Positions 17,423-25,769 of a DNA stretch of 64,000 nt are shown one piece after another. Position 1 is the stretch's first letter. Each line of letters opens with the position of its first letter. Origin of the DNA: Rhodohalobacter sulfatireducens (GTDB lineage Bacteria; Bacteroidota; Rhodothermia; Balneolales; Balneolaceae); the NCBI RefSeq assembly GCF_022012475.1, contig NZ_JAKLWS010000014.1, positions 1 through 64,000 on the forward strand, written 5' to 3'. Below the pieces are notes generated by a model. The model saw only the letters and a program-made list of their open reading frames with translations, had not been told where the DNA came from and made no database searches. A program made the position numbers and the translations under genes.

Positions 17423-18196
17423 TTATTCTTTTAAAAGTGTGATTGGGCCGAACCATGCCAACGTTGACTCTTCAGTATTATCTGAGTCGGTCATAATGGT
17501 TATGCCGGTAATTTCTCTTGGCTCTTCTCCAAATGCTTCTTGGTAGTCTTCAAGAATATTCCTTTTTAAGGAGACCCATTCTCCGGCCTTCTCATTGCCG
17601 GAGTTAACAACAATATATTTTACCCAGCTTGTGTAGGGGTTCTCTTCGATGGTACCCACTGCTGCTTCATTTGCCCATACATAATTCAGTGAACGCAAAG
17701 GAATATCAAAAGAGGTAAAAGTTTTAAAAAAACGATATTTAATTCGCTGGCCTAGAGGCAATTCACCAACCGGATAATCGAACGTAACATAAATTCGAAC
17801 TACGAAATCATCCCCGTCTTTTTCTCCAAGTTCTCCCGACTGAATAACCTCATCAATCTTCCATTCCCATTCCAGGTAGCTGAATTTATAAGGATCAGCC
17901 CTAAGAGAAGTGGTTACACTCGAAATAGCTTGCTCACTGCTTGCTTTGATAATCGGCGTTCCGTCTTCCTTTTGATCCCGTTCGTAAACGGCCTCTTTCT
18001 TATTTCCAAAAGGTTCATGTCGAAGAATTTGGGCATTGTCATCCTCTGGGTCAAAATCGGCGGGGTTCAGCACAAACCGGTCGATACTGTCTGCATTTAG
18101 ACGAATCGGTTCCTGCGAAAACGATGTAATAGGAATAAGTTGAAAGATAAGCAGGAGCAGAGGAATTACTAATAATTGCGAGTTTGAAAATTTCAT
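17423..18196 (-). CDS. DUF3047 exported protein
   Basis: A 257-residue protein with a signal peptide (about 6-27, ending TSFSQ). The mature domain matches DUF3047 in its conserved blocks: a KFSYLEWEWKI strand, the FVVRIYVTFD core, LNYVWAN, and the end GITIMTDSDNTEESTLAWFGPI. The fold is thought to be a secreted beta-sandwich; the function is unknown. It is transcribed with the glycosyltransferase, whose start is only a few bases after this stop. It is divergent from the DUF547 gene, with which it often co-occurs in genomes. That the whole group serves one pathway is inference. Confidence 0.82.
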   Translation of the reverse strand: MKFSNSQLLVIPLLLLIFQLIPITSFSQEPIRLNADSIDRFVLNPADFDPEDDNAQILRHEPFGNKKEAVYERDQKEDGTPIIKASSEQAISSVTTSLRADPYKFSYLEWEWKIDEVIQSGELGEKDGDDFVVRIYVTFDYPVGELPLGQRIKYRFFKTFTSFDIPLRSLNYVWANEAAVGTIEENPYTSWVKYIVVNSGNEKAGEWVSLKRNILEDYQEAFGEEPREITGITIMTDSDNTEESTLAWFGPITLLKE

Positions 18197-18333
18197 AAAA
18201 ATACATCCGGTTTAATGTTCAATACGTAAGTAACTGCTGATTGGATGGTATGTAACGGAAAAAACTTACGGTTCCGGATGTAAGATATCTTGGTGTTAGT
18301 CCGTCCAATCTAAAAGACAAAACCAAAACGAGC

Positions 18334-19131
18334 ATGATTTTAATAATTTTAGTTGGCTTGGCCATGATTTCAGGAATTTCAAGTCCTGATATAGAGATGA
18401 AACAGTATTCTCTTGATAAATTAAGTTACACGGAACTTTCAATGGAATTGGTCAAAGAGGTGCGTGATGGAGATAAAACTGAGCCGATCACTCAAAGATT
18501 AGCAAATGTTTCGGAAGATGAGCTGTATAATGACCTGGAAACCGAGGCTCAGAAAAAAGCTTTTTGGCTGAATATTTATAACGCTTACATACAAATTCTG
18601 CTGCTCGAAGATCCCGGTCTTTTTGAAGACCGCAACAGTTGGTTTGGATACAATTTCTTCTCCTCCCCTCAAGTTGTGATTGCAGGCAAAGAATTGAGCT
18701 TTGATGATATCGAGCATGGAATTATGCGACGCTCAAAGATTAAACTGTCCATGGGTTATTTAGATCAATGGTTTGTAGATGATTTTGTTGAAAGGTTTTG
18801 GTGGGATGAAGTTGACCCCCGCATTCACTTTGCCCTTAATTGCGGAGCCGCCAGCTGTCCGTACATCGCCGTATATGATCCCGATCGGGTCGAGGAACAG
18901 CTTGATATCACTACTGAAAATTACCTCGAACAGACCACAGATTATTATCCCAATGAAAATAAAGTGGAAGTTAACAAGCTTATGAGCTGGTTCCGTGCTG
19001 ATTTTGGGGGTCCTTCCGGGGCTATTCAAATGCTAAAGGAGTATGAGGTGATTCCTGAAAATGCAGATCCATCCATTTCTTATAAAGAATACGACTGGAC
19101 ACTGGAACTCGGAAATTACCAGGATATCTGA
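18334..19131 (+). CDS. DUF547 protein
   Basis: A 265-residue protein with an N-terminal hydrophobic segment (1-17), probably a signal or anchor. It then has the DUF547 blocks KKAFWLNIYNAY (about 72-83), SFDDIEHGIMRR and DPRIHFALNCGAASCPYI (about 163-180). The LNCGAASCP stretch has two cysteines and a histidine upstream, and the fold is related to papain-like peptidases, although activity is unproven. It starts 137 nt from the divergent DUF3047 gene and is followed 41 nt later by arsM, so probably in one transcript with it. Confidence 0.87.
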   Translation: MILIILVGLAMISGISSPDIEMKQYSLDKLSYTELSMELVKEVRDGDKTEPITQRLANVSEDELYNDLETEAQKKAFWLNIYNAYIQILLLEDPGLFEDRNSWFGYNFFSSPQVVIAGKELSFDDIEHGIMRRSKIKLSMGYLDQWFVDDFVERFWWDEVDPRIHFALNCGAASCPYIAVYDPDRVEEQLDITTENYLEQTTDYYPNENKVEVNKLMSWFRADFGGPSGAIQMLKEYEVIPENADPSISYKEYDWTLELGNYQDI

Positions 19132-19172
19132 ATACAAATATTTAAACCAACATATAAAACCTGATTAGCGAT

Positions 19173-20225
19173 ATGCAAACAATTACCAAGTTCAATGAAG
19201 TAAAAGAGTATTATGGTAAAGTGCTTAAGAAAAGTAAAGATTTGAAAAGCAGTGCATGTTGCACAACGGAGTCGTTGCCGGACTGGCAAAAAGAGATCTT
19301 AAAGGATATTGAGGATGAAGTGGTTACCCGTTTTTACGGATGCGGCTCACCCATCCCGTTAGATTTGGAAGGTATAACGGTGCTCGATCTTGGTTGTGGA
19401 ACAGGTAGAGATCTATTTATGGTTTCAAAATTAGTGGGAGAAAACGGCCATGTGATCGGTATTGATATGACGGAAGAACAGCTGGAAGTCGGGCGCCGAC
19501 TCACAGATAAACAAACGAAGAGATTTGGCTTTGAAAAACCCAATGTGTCTTTTTTGAATGGATATATCGAAGATTTGGATTCAGTTGGCCTCGAAGATAA
19601 TTCAGTGGATGTAGTGATTTCAAATTGTGTCATCAATCTCTCTCCGGATAAAAAGCGCGTGTTTTCGGAAATCTTCAGAGTCCTTAAACCGGGTGGCGAG
19701 CTATATTTTTCAGATGTATTTACAGACCGAAGAGTTCCCAGAGAGCTTCAGGAAGATCCTGTTTTGTACGGAGAATGTCTTTCGGGAGCGATGTATATGG
19801 AAGATTTCAGGCGCTTACTCAGGGAAACTGGCTGCTTAGATTACAGAGTACTTTCTGAATCTCCAATCTCGCTCGATAATCCTGAAATTGAAAAAAAAGT
19901 AGGGATGATCAATTTTTATTCCATGACCATCCGCGCATTTAAACTAAACAGCCTGGAAGACATTTGCGAGGATTATGGACAAGTGGCTGTCTATAAGGGA
20001 TCTATCCCACATGCTCCTCACCGCTTTGAGTTAGATGACCATCATATTTTTGAAACAGGAAAACCGATGCTTGTCTGCGGAAATACAGCTGCGATGCTCG
20101 AAGAAACACGGTTCAAGAATCATTTTACAGTTGCCGGAGATCGTTCAGTACACTACGGAGCTTTTGATTGTGGAGATTCTGTTGGCCTTTCAGAAGAGAA
20201 AACTACATCCGGTGGTTGCTGTTGA
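19173..20225 (+). CDS. arsM: ArsM arsenite methyltransferase
   Basis: A 350-residue S-adenosylmethionine-dependent methyltransferase. The SAM loop is VLDLGCGTGRD (70-80), followed by IGIDMTEEQL and the post-motif LKPGGELYFSDVF. The cysteines that bind arsenic in this family are present: CC at 29-30, Cys57 in YGCGSP, Cys152 in SNCVIN and Cys202 in GECLSG. A final Gly-Gly-Cys-Cys tail could add metalloid affinity. ArsM methylates trivalent arsenic for volatilisation or as the first step to arsenosugars. The TIGR04283-type glycosyltransferase nearby favours the latter, but no radical-SAM ArsS gene lies in the window. Confidence 0.9.
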   Translation: MQTITKFNEVKEYYGKVLKKSKDLKSSACCTTESLPDWQKEILKDIEDEVVTRFYGCGSPIPLDLEGITVLDLGCGTGRDLFMVSKLVGENGHVIGIDMTEEQLEVGRRLTDKQTKRFGFEKPNVSFLNGYIEDLDSVGLEDNSVDVVISNCVINLSPDKKRVFSEIFRVLKPGGELYFSDVFTDRRVPRELQEDPVLYGECLSGAMYMEDFRRLLRETGCLDYRVLSESPISLDNPEIEKKVGMINFYSMTIRAFKLNSLEDICEDYGQVAVYKGSIPHAPHRFELDDHHIFETGKPMLVCGNTAAMLEETRFKNHFTVAGDRSVHYGAFDCGDSVGLSEEKTTSGGCC

Positions 20226-20529
20226 TTTTTTAAGAAGAAATTTAAAAATCCTCCAGGCGATCAGTATAGAAAAGTTTTAAGCAGGCGTGGTTGCTTTTTC
20301 CTGGCTCAATTTTTTTCAAAGAAAGTGTCTATCCCTGCATTTTGTAATTGGGCGGTCATTCCGTCCCGGGGTGAGTTTGTCAGCACTGCCATTCGATATC
20401 CTCTTTCTTGCAGGCCTGTAGAGCTTGTGGAGCATCTGGATGAGGCAGGGCGGTATGAATTGGAGTGAGAACTTTTTTGCTTCACATTCTTAATTATTTC
20501 TTCGATTCGATTTGATGAATTTGATTTAC
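20226..20529. other. Gap carrying a decayed gene
   Basis: This 304-nt gap between arsM and the DUF302 gene has no intact gene. Its minus strand carries the remnant of a HAD hydrolase described in the next entry. Confidence 0.6.
20306..20475 (-). pseudogene. Remnant of type II haloacid dehalogenase (HAD)
   Basis: Read on the minus strand, one frame gives TALPHPDAPQALQAC. The next frame takes over with GLQERGYRMAVLTNSPRDGM, then TAQLQNAGIDTFFEKN and a TGA at 20306. Together these match the middle of type II haloacid-dehalogenase-like hydrolases: the HPD-x-x-x-AL cap-core junction and the LTNS motif II with the AGL..FF helix after it. At least one frameshift, and loss of both the N-terminal nucleophile region and the C-terminal third, mark it as a dead fragment. 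It lies between the metalloid group and the DUF302 operon. Confidence 0.7.
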
Positions 20530-20988
20530 TTATCCATCAGCGGCTGATGAGACAAAATTATGGAGTGCACCTCCAATTTTTTTAAGAACATCGTTACATC
20601 CAGTGATTGAATGTCGATTTTTTAAATAATCCGGATTGTTGTAACCGATTTGAACAATACCCTCTGAATTTTTCCAAATCAATATCTTTTGCGGAAGGTC
20701 TATGGCAGCTGTTTGGCTGCACTGCATGATTGGGGTTCCAAGATTCGGGTTTCCTACAATAATAAGCCTCGTTGGTAACAACTCCATATCTACACCCGAC
20801 GCACCCTGTTGATGATCTATTTCACTAAAAATAGTAATGCCATTTTCTTTCAGGATATTTTCAAGGCGGTTGGCGGTTTCTTCAACAGTGTAATTGCTTT
20901 GTACTGTTGTTATTCCCTCCTGAGCATAAGCAGTTGAGAATGAGATTATTGAAATTATCAAGAGAGTTGTTTTTAGTAGTAAACGCAT
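20530..20988 (-). CDS. DUF302 exported protein
   Basis: A 152-residue protein with a signal peptide (about 1-22, MRLLLKTTLLIISIISFSTA) and a mature DUF302 domain. The domain marks are YTVEETANRLENILKENGITIF, the DHQQGA turn, and LIIVGNPNLGTPIMQCSQTAAIDLPQKILIW. DUF302 proteins are small secreted alpha/beta proteins of unknown function, seen near thiol and metal genes. I chose the ATG at 20988; the longer frame from TTG 21012 adds eight lysine-rich residues. It is the last gene of the minus-strand DUF3179-to-DUF302 run. Confidence 0.85.
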   Translation of the reverse strand: MRLLLKTTLLIISIISFSTAYAQEGITTVQSNYTVEETANRLENILKENGITIFSEIDHQQGASGVDMELLPTRLIIVGNPNLGTPIMQCSQTAAIDLPQKILIWKNSEGIVQIGYNNPDYLKNRHSITGCNDVLKKIGGALHNFVSSAADG

Positions 20989-21021
20989 ATTTTTCTTTTT
21001 TTTAGTGAACAATACTACGAG

Positions 21022-21582
21022 TTAATACTTATATCCCTGGACTTCTTGATCATCAGTTTCTATACCAAGTCCTAAAACAATTCGGTTCACAAAATTAAAG
21101 TAGCTGATGACCAGTGTGGCATCCAAAATAGCACGATCAGACAACCCCAAATCTTTTAAGGGTTGCAGGTCTTTTTGCTCCTCTAACCCATTGGGTTCCC
21201 TCGTGAGTTTTTTCGCCAGTTTACAAAGCTTTAAATCGATTTCAGATAACTCAACTTTTGAATAATCTTTACGAAGCTGTTCTACTTTTTCCTCGTCTTT
21301 CCAATAGTGGTTGAGGGCTTCAGCGTGATGCAACTGACAATATTCACACTGGTTTACCGCCGAAACAACCACGGCTATCATTTCTCTCTGAGCTCTTTTT
21401 AGCGGGGACTTTCCAAACATCACATGCATATACAAATCCATATGAGCTGTAATCGATTCAGTGTTCAGACTTTGAATCTTATGAATTTGAGCCAATTTTC
21501 CACGGCTTTCTTTTAGTCCATGATAAATCTCTTTGAGATCTCCTTTTGCATTTTCGGGTTCAATAATTTCGATATATGGCAT
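21022..21582 (-). CDS. AhpD-like peroxidase-related enzyme
   Basis: A 186-residue all-helical protein of the carboxymuconolactone decarboxylase/AhpD superfamily. The redox motif is NQCEYCQLHHAEAL (Cys79, Cys82, His86), as in peroxidase-related alkylhydroperoxidases. The length and the C-terminal LVISYFNFVNRIVLGLGIE fit that subgroup. It probably reduces peroxides using a thiol donor, and a neighbouring flavoprotein disulfide reductase (21998) could supply electrons. It lies 35 nt downstream of the DUF2721 gene and 33 nt upstream of the DUF302 gene. Confidence 0.87.
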   Translation of the reverse strand: MPYIEIIEPENAKGDLKEIYHGLKESRGKLAQIHKIQSLNTESITAHMDLYMHVMFGKSPLKRAQREMIAVVVSAVNQCEYCQLHHAEALNHYWKDEEKVEQLRKDYSKVELSEIDLKLCKLAKKLTREPNGLEEQKDLQPLKDLGLSDRAILDATLVISYFNFVNRIVLGLGIETDDQEVQGYKY

Positions 21583-21617
21583 TTTCCAATTATTAAATTT
21601 TAAAAGCTTTACCCGGG

Positions 21618-22001
21618 CTAATCAATCTTCTTCAGGCATTCATCAAAATGAAGATGCCGAATTTTTACGGCCCGAACAGAATAGACAACTAAAATGATCA
21701 GTGATAAAAAAATAAAGAAAACGCCGGAGATAAGGATTGCAGAACCGATACCCAAAGAGACTGTTGAAAAAGAGACAAGTCCACTGAGCACCATAAGGGC
21801 TGTACTGATGTAGAACCCCGTCATGCTGTACGTTAACAGTTTCATCTGTGATAACTTTTGATGGATCAATCTCTCATTTATTTTTGCTTCAGTAAGTAAG
21901 CGCTCTAACTCTTCGTTTAGAGAAACGATTAAAGTAGAAGTACTTATAATCAATAACCCAATGCCGGGAAGAATGGTAATTGGCAGGTACCAGGTATTCA
22001 T
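21618..22001 (-). CDS. DUF2721 membrane protein
   Basis: A 127-residue protein with an N-terminal helix (about 5-25), a charged helix (EELERLLTEAKINERLIHQKL) and two further membrane segments (about 53-75 and 84-108). This is the DUF2721 layout. Function is unknown. Its ATG overlaps the stop of the MerA-like gene by 4 nt, so translation is coupled. The same arrangement of a small membrane protein overlapping a MerA-like flavoprotein is seen, in reverse order, at 14192-16002. Confidence 0.82.
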   Translation of the reverse strand: MNTWYLPITILPGIGLLIISTSTLIVSLNEELERLLTEAKINERLIHQKLSQMKLLTYSMTGFYISTALMVLSGLVSFSTVSLGIGSAILISGVFFIFLSLIILVVYSVRAVKIRHLHFDECLKKID

Positions 22002-23368
22002 TCTAATGGCTCCAAATTTTGCAAGATAGTAGGAATCAGCTCAGAAATAGTTGGATGAATGTGAACCGCCCGGCTAATAACCGTATAAGGTTTATCTGCA
22101 TACATCACATCCAAAAGAGAATGAATGATCTCATCGCCGTCTACTCCTAAAATGGTGGCGCCAAGAATGCGTTCGGTATCGGCATCAACTAAGATTTTGA
22201 TAAACCCTTTTGTCTCTCCGCGTTCTTTTGCGCGAGCTATGCGGGTCATCTCCCTGTACCCAATCAATATGTTTTTGTCAGATCCCCTTGCTTCATGTTC
22301 GTACATACCGATATGGCTCAAAGACGGGTCGGTATATAGCGCATAATTTAAAATTCTGTCAGAGACTTTCCGTGGATCATTATCAAATAGGTTGGCTGCC
22401 ACAATTTCAAAATCGTTGTAGGCCGTATGTGTGAAAGCTCCCTTGCCATTAACATCACCCAAAGCCCAGAAACCATCTACCGTGGTTTGCAAATAATCAT
22501 TCGTTTGAATGTACCCGCGATCACTGGCTTCAATTTCTGTATGCTCAAGTCCCAGATTATCTGAGTTTGGCCTGCGGCCGGTGGCTACTAAAAGATGTGT
22601 GCCCGAAATTTGAGGTGAACCACTTTCACAATCTACACTTACAGTCATTTGATCTTCTGTTTGAACAGCACTGATGCACTTTGCCTTCAATCGAAAATTA
22701 ATTCCCTCCTCTTCCAGAATGTTTTGCAATATTTTGGATGTTTCAGGCGTCTCGCGACTGATAACTCTGTCGCCCTGTTCAACGATGGTCACTTCACTTC
22801 CAAACCGCCGAAACATTTGTCCGAATTCGAGACCAATATAGCTTCCCCCGATTATTACAAGATGCTCGGGAACCTCTTCCAGGTCCAGGATCTCTTTATT
22901 GGTCATATAATCAACATGGTTGAGTGCTGGCGGAACAAATGGCCGTGCGCCGGTATTTATAAAGATCTTTTCTGCGGTTAGTTTCCGGCCTCCAACTTCA
23001 ACAATATGGTTATCAATAAATTTTGCATGCCCCTCCATAACTGTCAGGTTCTCAGTTTCTCTAAGCCAATTTTCAACCCCGTTTGTTGAATTCTCAACCA
23101 GCTTATCTTTACGGGCTTTTACTTTTTTCATGTCAACCTGTATATCACCAGAGATTTCAACACCGAAGTCATCTCCCCGACGGGCCATATGAGCGGCTTT
23201 AGCGCTGGCAACCATCGCCTTTGTGGGCGTACAACCGGTGTTTACACAAGTTCCGCCAAACTTATCTTTCTCGATGACCGCCGTTTTCAACCCCTCACTT
23301 GCACATCTGGCAGCTAATGAAGGTCCGGCTTGTCCAGTTCCAATGATGATTGCGTCAAATGTTTCCAT
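21998..23368 (-). CDS. MerA-like FAD disulfide reductase (second copy)
   Basis: A 456-residue class I flavoprotein disulfide reductase. It has the FAD motif IIGTGQAGPSLAA (8-20), the redox pair in GGTCVNTGCTPTK (Cys41, Cys46), the NAD(P) motif VIIGGSYIGLEFG, a WALGDVNG FAD block and the C-terminal base motif AVHIHPTISELIP. The CVNTGCTPTK variant is usual in the unnamed mercuric-reductase-like group, without the metal-binding N- and C-termini of MerA. Substrate is unknown; a low-molecular-weight disulfide or an AhpD-type partner is plausible. Upstream on the same strand lie the GDCCVxC and DUF3179 genes. Confidence 0.87.
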   Translation of the reverse strand: METFDAIIIGTGQAGPSLAARCASEGLKTAVIEKDKFGGTCVNTGCTPTKAMVASAKAAHMARRGDDFGVEISGDIQVDMKKVKARKDKLVENSTNGVENWLRETENLTVMEGHAKFIDNHIVEVGGRKLTAEKIFINTGARPFVPPALNHVDYMTNKEILDLEEVPEHLVIIGGSYIGLEFGQMFRRFGSEVTIVEQGDRVISRETPETSKILQNILEEEGINFRLKAKCISAVQTEDQMTVSVDCESGSPQISGTHLLVATGRRPNSDNLGLEHTEIEASDRGYIQTNDYLQTTVDGFWALGDVNGKGAFTHTAYNDFEIVAANLFDNDPRKVSDRILNYALYTDPSLSHIGMYEHEARGSDKNILIGYREMTRIARAKERGETKGFIKILVDADTERILGATILGVDGDEIIHSLLDVMYADKPYTVISRAVHIHPTISELIPTILQNLEPLE

Positions 23369-23452
23369 ATCTGAAAATCTCTTAATTATGAATGATCATT
23401 AAATCGTTTGTCTAATTGACGAGGTGAATCCAACTGTTCTTACAACCTTTTT

Positions 23453-23662
23453 TTAACAACATCTTCCATTTTGCTGAATCGGAGGACATGGTACACTGCC
23501 GTATGAACAAAACACACAACAGTCTCCCGGTTTAGGTTTTATAACGCTTTTACAATACTCACACTCCCAAAAATATTGGCAGGAATCCGTTGGCATTGGT
23601 TATTCAGATGATCTGTTGCAGTTCGGACAGGTTAAAATTGATCTTAATATCACTTTTGCCAT
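23453..23662 (-). pseudogene. GDCCVxC small protein split by in-frame ochre
   Basis: From the ATG at 23662 the frame reads MAKVILRSILTCPNCNRSSE, then TAA (23602-23600), then P and an ATG (23596) continuing MPTDSCQYFWECEYC and KPGDCCVFCSYGSVPCPP to a stop at 23453. Both halves match one small cysteine-rich family (GDCCVxC domain, sometimes a selenoprotein) in the same frame, so the TAA interrupts a conserved protein rather than separating two genes. The downstream ATG could give a 47-residue protein keeping all GDCCVFC cysteines but losing the first CPNC pair. It lies 16 nt after the DUF3179 stop. It may be a pseudogene, a restarted gene or a sequencing error. Confidence 0.75.
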
Positions 23663-23678
23663 TTTCTTTAATTTAATA

Positions 23679-24791
23679 TCAGTCCTCAAAAATTTCTGTT
23701 TCCGGCCAAAACACAAGCCATGCAAAGGCAAAATAGTCTCCAAAAATCAGCGGTTCCAATTTTTCACCTGCCATGGGGCCGGACACCGCTTCACCGGTAA
23801 TAATCCAGGTTGAATCGGTTTCCCTGTCTTTGATTTCTGAGCCATCGTCATAGAAAGTGAGTGTTTCCCCGTTTACACTCCTGGAATAAGCGCCGGTTGA
23901 ACCGTCCTTCCGGGAATCTGAAATCTCGGGTGCATCCAGAGCAGAACGGGCACCCTCAACATGAAAAATTACAATCGGTTCATCAGCAAGTTCATCGTTA
24001 ATCACCTCTTTACTTTGGCTGATTGGATAGGGATAGGCTTTTTGTTGATCTCCTATCCTCACACCAATTACCTTTTGTAGCGGTTTTAATCGGTCATCCT
24101 CTATGTCTCCTGCTAAAAATGGTGTGTTATTAACATCATCGTACCCGGAATAGGGATTTCTTCCATACGGACGATCAACACCCGTGTTTTTCGACAGAAC
24201 CTCTCCATCAGGATGGGCCTCTTTGAATTGTTGATAGGAGATAATCTGGCTCGGAAGAATCTTTAACTGTTTCCCTGTGTAATCGCCCACAATAGCCTCT
24301 CCCGTAAACTGCTGCCAGAGGGATTCGGTTTTTCTGTCGAACATAATCATATCGGAATGTCGCAAAAATCCGGATACACCAAATTGATGAGTTTCCCCGT
24401 CAATGCGTCGATCAAAAACAATTGCGGAATAACATAGAGGACAGAATGTGACCAATACCGGAATATCCCCAAAGTTATCATTTACGATTTCGTGCCATAT
24501 CAAAATTTGAAGCGGGTAGGCTCTTGCGCTGCCGTTTAATTCAAACGAAATGACAGGCTCATCGGGATCTATCCAGGAATCAGCCTCTTTACTGGAAATA
24601 AAATTTGGGTTATTAATGGCCGGTATTCCGTCTTTCGGAGGTCCGCCGGATTTGAGTTCTGAAAGTTCTATACTCCTCTTACTCGTATCCGTTTTCCAGC
24701 CAGAAAAACTCTGACTAAAAATATTCGAAGGAAAGAAGATTATTTGTGATATTAGGATGATGATTATGGTTTGTATATTCTTCATTTTCAT
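23679..24791 (-). CDS. DUF3179 exported protein, canonical CPLC form
   Basis: A 370-residue exported protein with a signal segment (about 4-27, ending NIFSQ), without a lipobox cysteine. The DUF3179 marks are GGPPKDGIPAI (49-59), LIWHEIVND (His100, Glu101), TFCPLCYSAIVFDR (Cys117, Cys120) and GVSGFLRHSDMIMFDR. The CxxC pair suggests metal or thiol chemistry; the family function is unknown. It is the first gene of a minus-strand run (DUF3179, GDCCVxC, MerA-like, DUF2721, AhpD-like, DUF302) and is divergent from the sigma factor gene 45 nt away. Compared with the paralogue at 9058 it keeps both motif cysteines but lacks the C-terminal pair. Confidence 0.87.
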   Translation of the reverse strand: MKMKNIQTIIIILISQIIFFPSNIFSQSFSGWKTDTSKRSIELSELKSGGPPKDGIPAINNPNFISSKEADSWIDPDEPVISFELNGSARAYPLQILIWHEIVNDNFGDIPVLVTFCPLCYSAIVFDRRIDGETHQFGVSGFLRHSDMIMFDRKTESLWQQFTGEAIVGDYTGKQLKILPSQIISYQQFKEAHPDGEVLSKNTGVDRPYGRNPYSGYDDVNNTPFLAGDIEDDRLKPLQKVIGVRIGDQQKAYPYPISQSKEVINDELADEPIVIFHVEGARSALDAPEISDSRKDGSTGAYSRSVNGETLTFYDDGSEIKDRETDSTWIITGEAVSGPMAGEKLEPLIFGDYFAFAWLVFWPETEIFED

Positions 24792-24836
24792 CCCGATTGA
24801 GGTTTATTTTTTTAAATTTCTAATGCAGTTACATCT

Positions 24837-25487
24837 ATGCTGGACTGGTTTAAAAGACGCGATAAGAAAAAAAAATCTTACTCTACAAACGAGGACTGGA
24901 TTAAAGCTCTCACTCCGCCCCCCGAAGAACAGGCGATTGAACAACTTAGGGGTTACCTGTTGAAGGGGTTAAAATCAGTACTCTATAAAAACGTTGATCG
25001 CGGCCTTAATGATTTTTGCGAAGATATTACGCAGGATTCACTGCTTAAAATCCTGGATAACGTTGATACCTTCCGCGGTGAAAGTAAGTTTACAACCTGG
25101 GCGATGAAAATTGCTGTCCGTGAAGGCTATTCCGAACTACGAAGAAAAAAATATGATGATATCTCGCTGGAGCAATACAGCTCGTACGATCCCGATGAAA
25201 AAGATGCCGTTGAAATAGAGCATGAACAGGCGGGTCCGGATCAAATCACGCATGAATCTATCCTCGTTCAAAAAGTGATGAAGATTATGGAGGAGCAATT
25301 AACCGACAAACAGAAGAAAGTATTGCAGCACCTGATGATCGATCAAATACCGATGACGGTTGTGGCCGATATGATGGACAGCAATCGAAATGCTATCTAT
25401 AAATTGGTATATGATGCAAGGTTAAAACTCAGAAAGAGCCTGGAAGCAGAAGGGATCAACCCGGAAGAAATATTAGATGAGATGTAA
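24837..25487 (+). CDS. ECF-like RNA polymerase sigma factor
   Basis: A 216-residue sigma-70 family protein. Region 2 runs about 45-110 (DFCEDITQDSLLKILDNVDTFRGESKFTTWAMKIAVREGYSELRRK, here split for length: core motif FTTWAMKIA). An acidic linker follows at 115-140, and region 4 (about 150-205) has a helix-turn-helix with DMMDSNRNAIYKLVYDARLKL. The ATG at 24837 is divergent from the DUF3179 gene with only 45 nt between, so both promoters overlap and the factor may control the DUF3179-DUF302 operon. A small zinc-binding protein gene follows 45 nt later and is probably its anti-sigma partner. Confidence 0.88.
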   Translation: MLDWFKRRDKKKKSYSTNEDWIKALTPPPEEQAIEQLRGYLLKGLKSVLYKNVDRGLNDFCEDITQDSLLKILDNVDTFRGESKFTTWAMKIAVREGYSELRRKKYDDISLEQYSSYDPDEKDAVEIEHEQAGPDQITHESILVQKVMKIMEEQLTDKQKKVLQHLMIDQIPMTVVADMMDSNRNAIYKLVYDARLKLRKSLEAEGINPEEILDEM

Positions 25488-25532
25488 GAATTGTGAAAGA
25501 CACTGCATCTATAATCTGAAAACAATGATAAA

Positions 25533-25769
25533 ATGAAATTGAATAAAGATATTATTAAAAAACTGGTCGGTATGGCACAGAATGTGCACCCTGATGAAAT
25601 CGGGTGTGATGAGTGCTTCGATCAGATTCACGAATTTGCAGAGATAAAACTCCAGGGAAAAGAAGCCAAAAAAGCGATGCCGCTTGTACAAGATCACCTG
25701 GATAAATGCGGCGAATGCAGGGAGGAGTTTCATGCCCTTCTTGAGGCAATGAAAATTCTGAATGAATAG
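25533..25769 (+). CDS. Small zinc-finger protein, putative anti-sigma
   Basis: A 78-residue protein with Cys25-x2-Cys28 and a later His55-x3-Cys59-x2-Cys62, the pattern of the zf-HC2 domain of anti-sigma factors. No membrane segment is present, so it would be a soluble, zinc-binding anti-sigma factor. It starts 45 nt after the sigma factor, which fits a sigma/anti-sigma pair that could sense thiol oxidation through its zinc cysteines. Confidence 0.72.
   Translation: MKLNKDIIKKLVGMAQNVHPDEIGCDECFDQIHEFAEIKLQGKEAKKAMPLVQDHLDKCGECREEFHALLEAMKILNE

Noticed and set aside
23600-23602. Selenocysteine as an explanation of the interrupted GDCCVxC gene
   Set aside because: The codon is TAA, not TGA, and the usual Sec position is a cysteine here.
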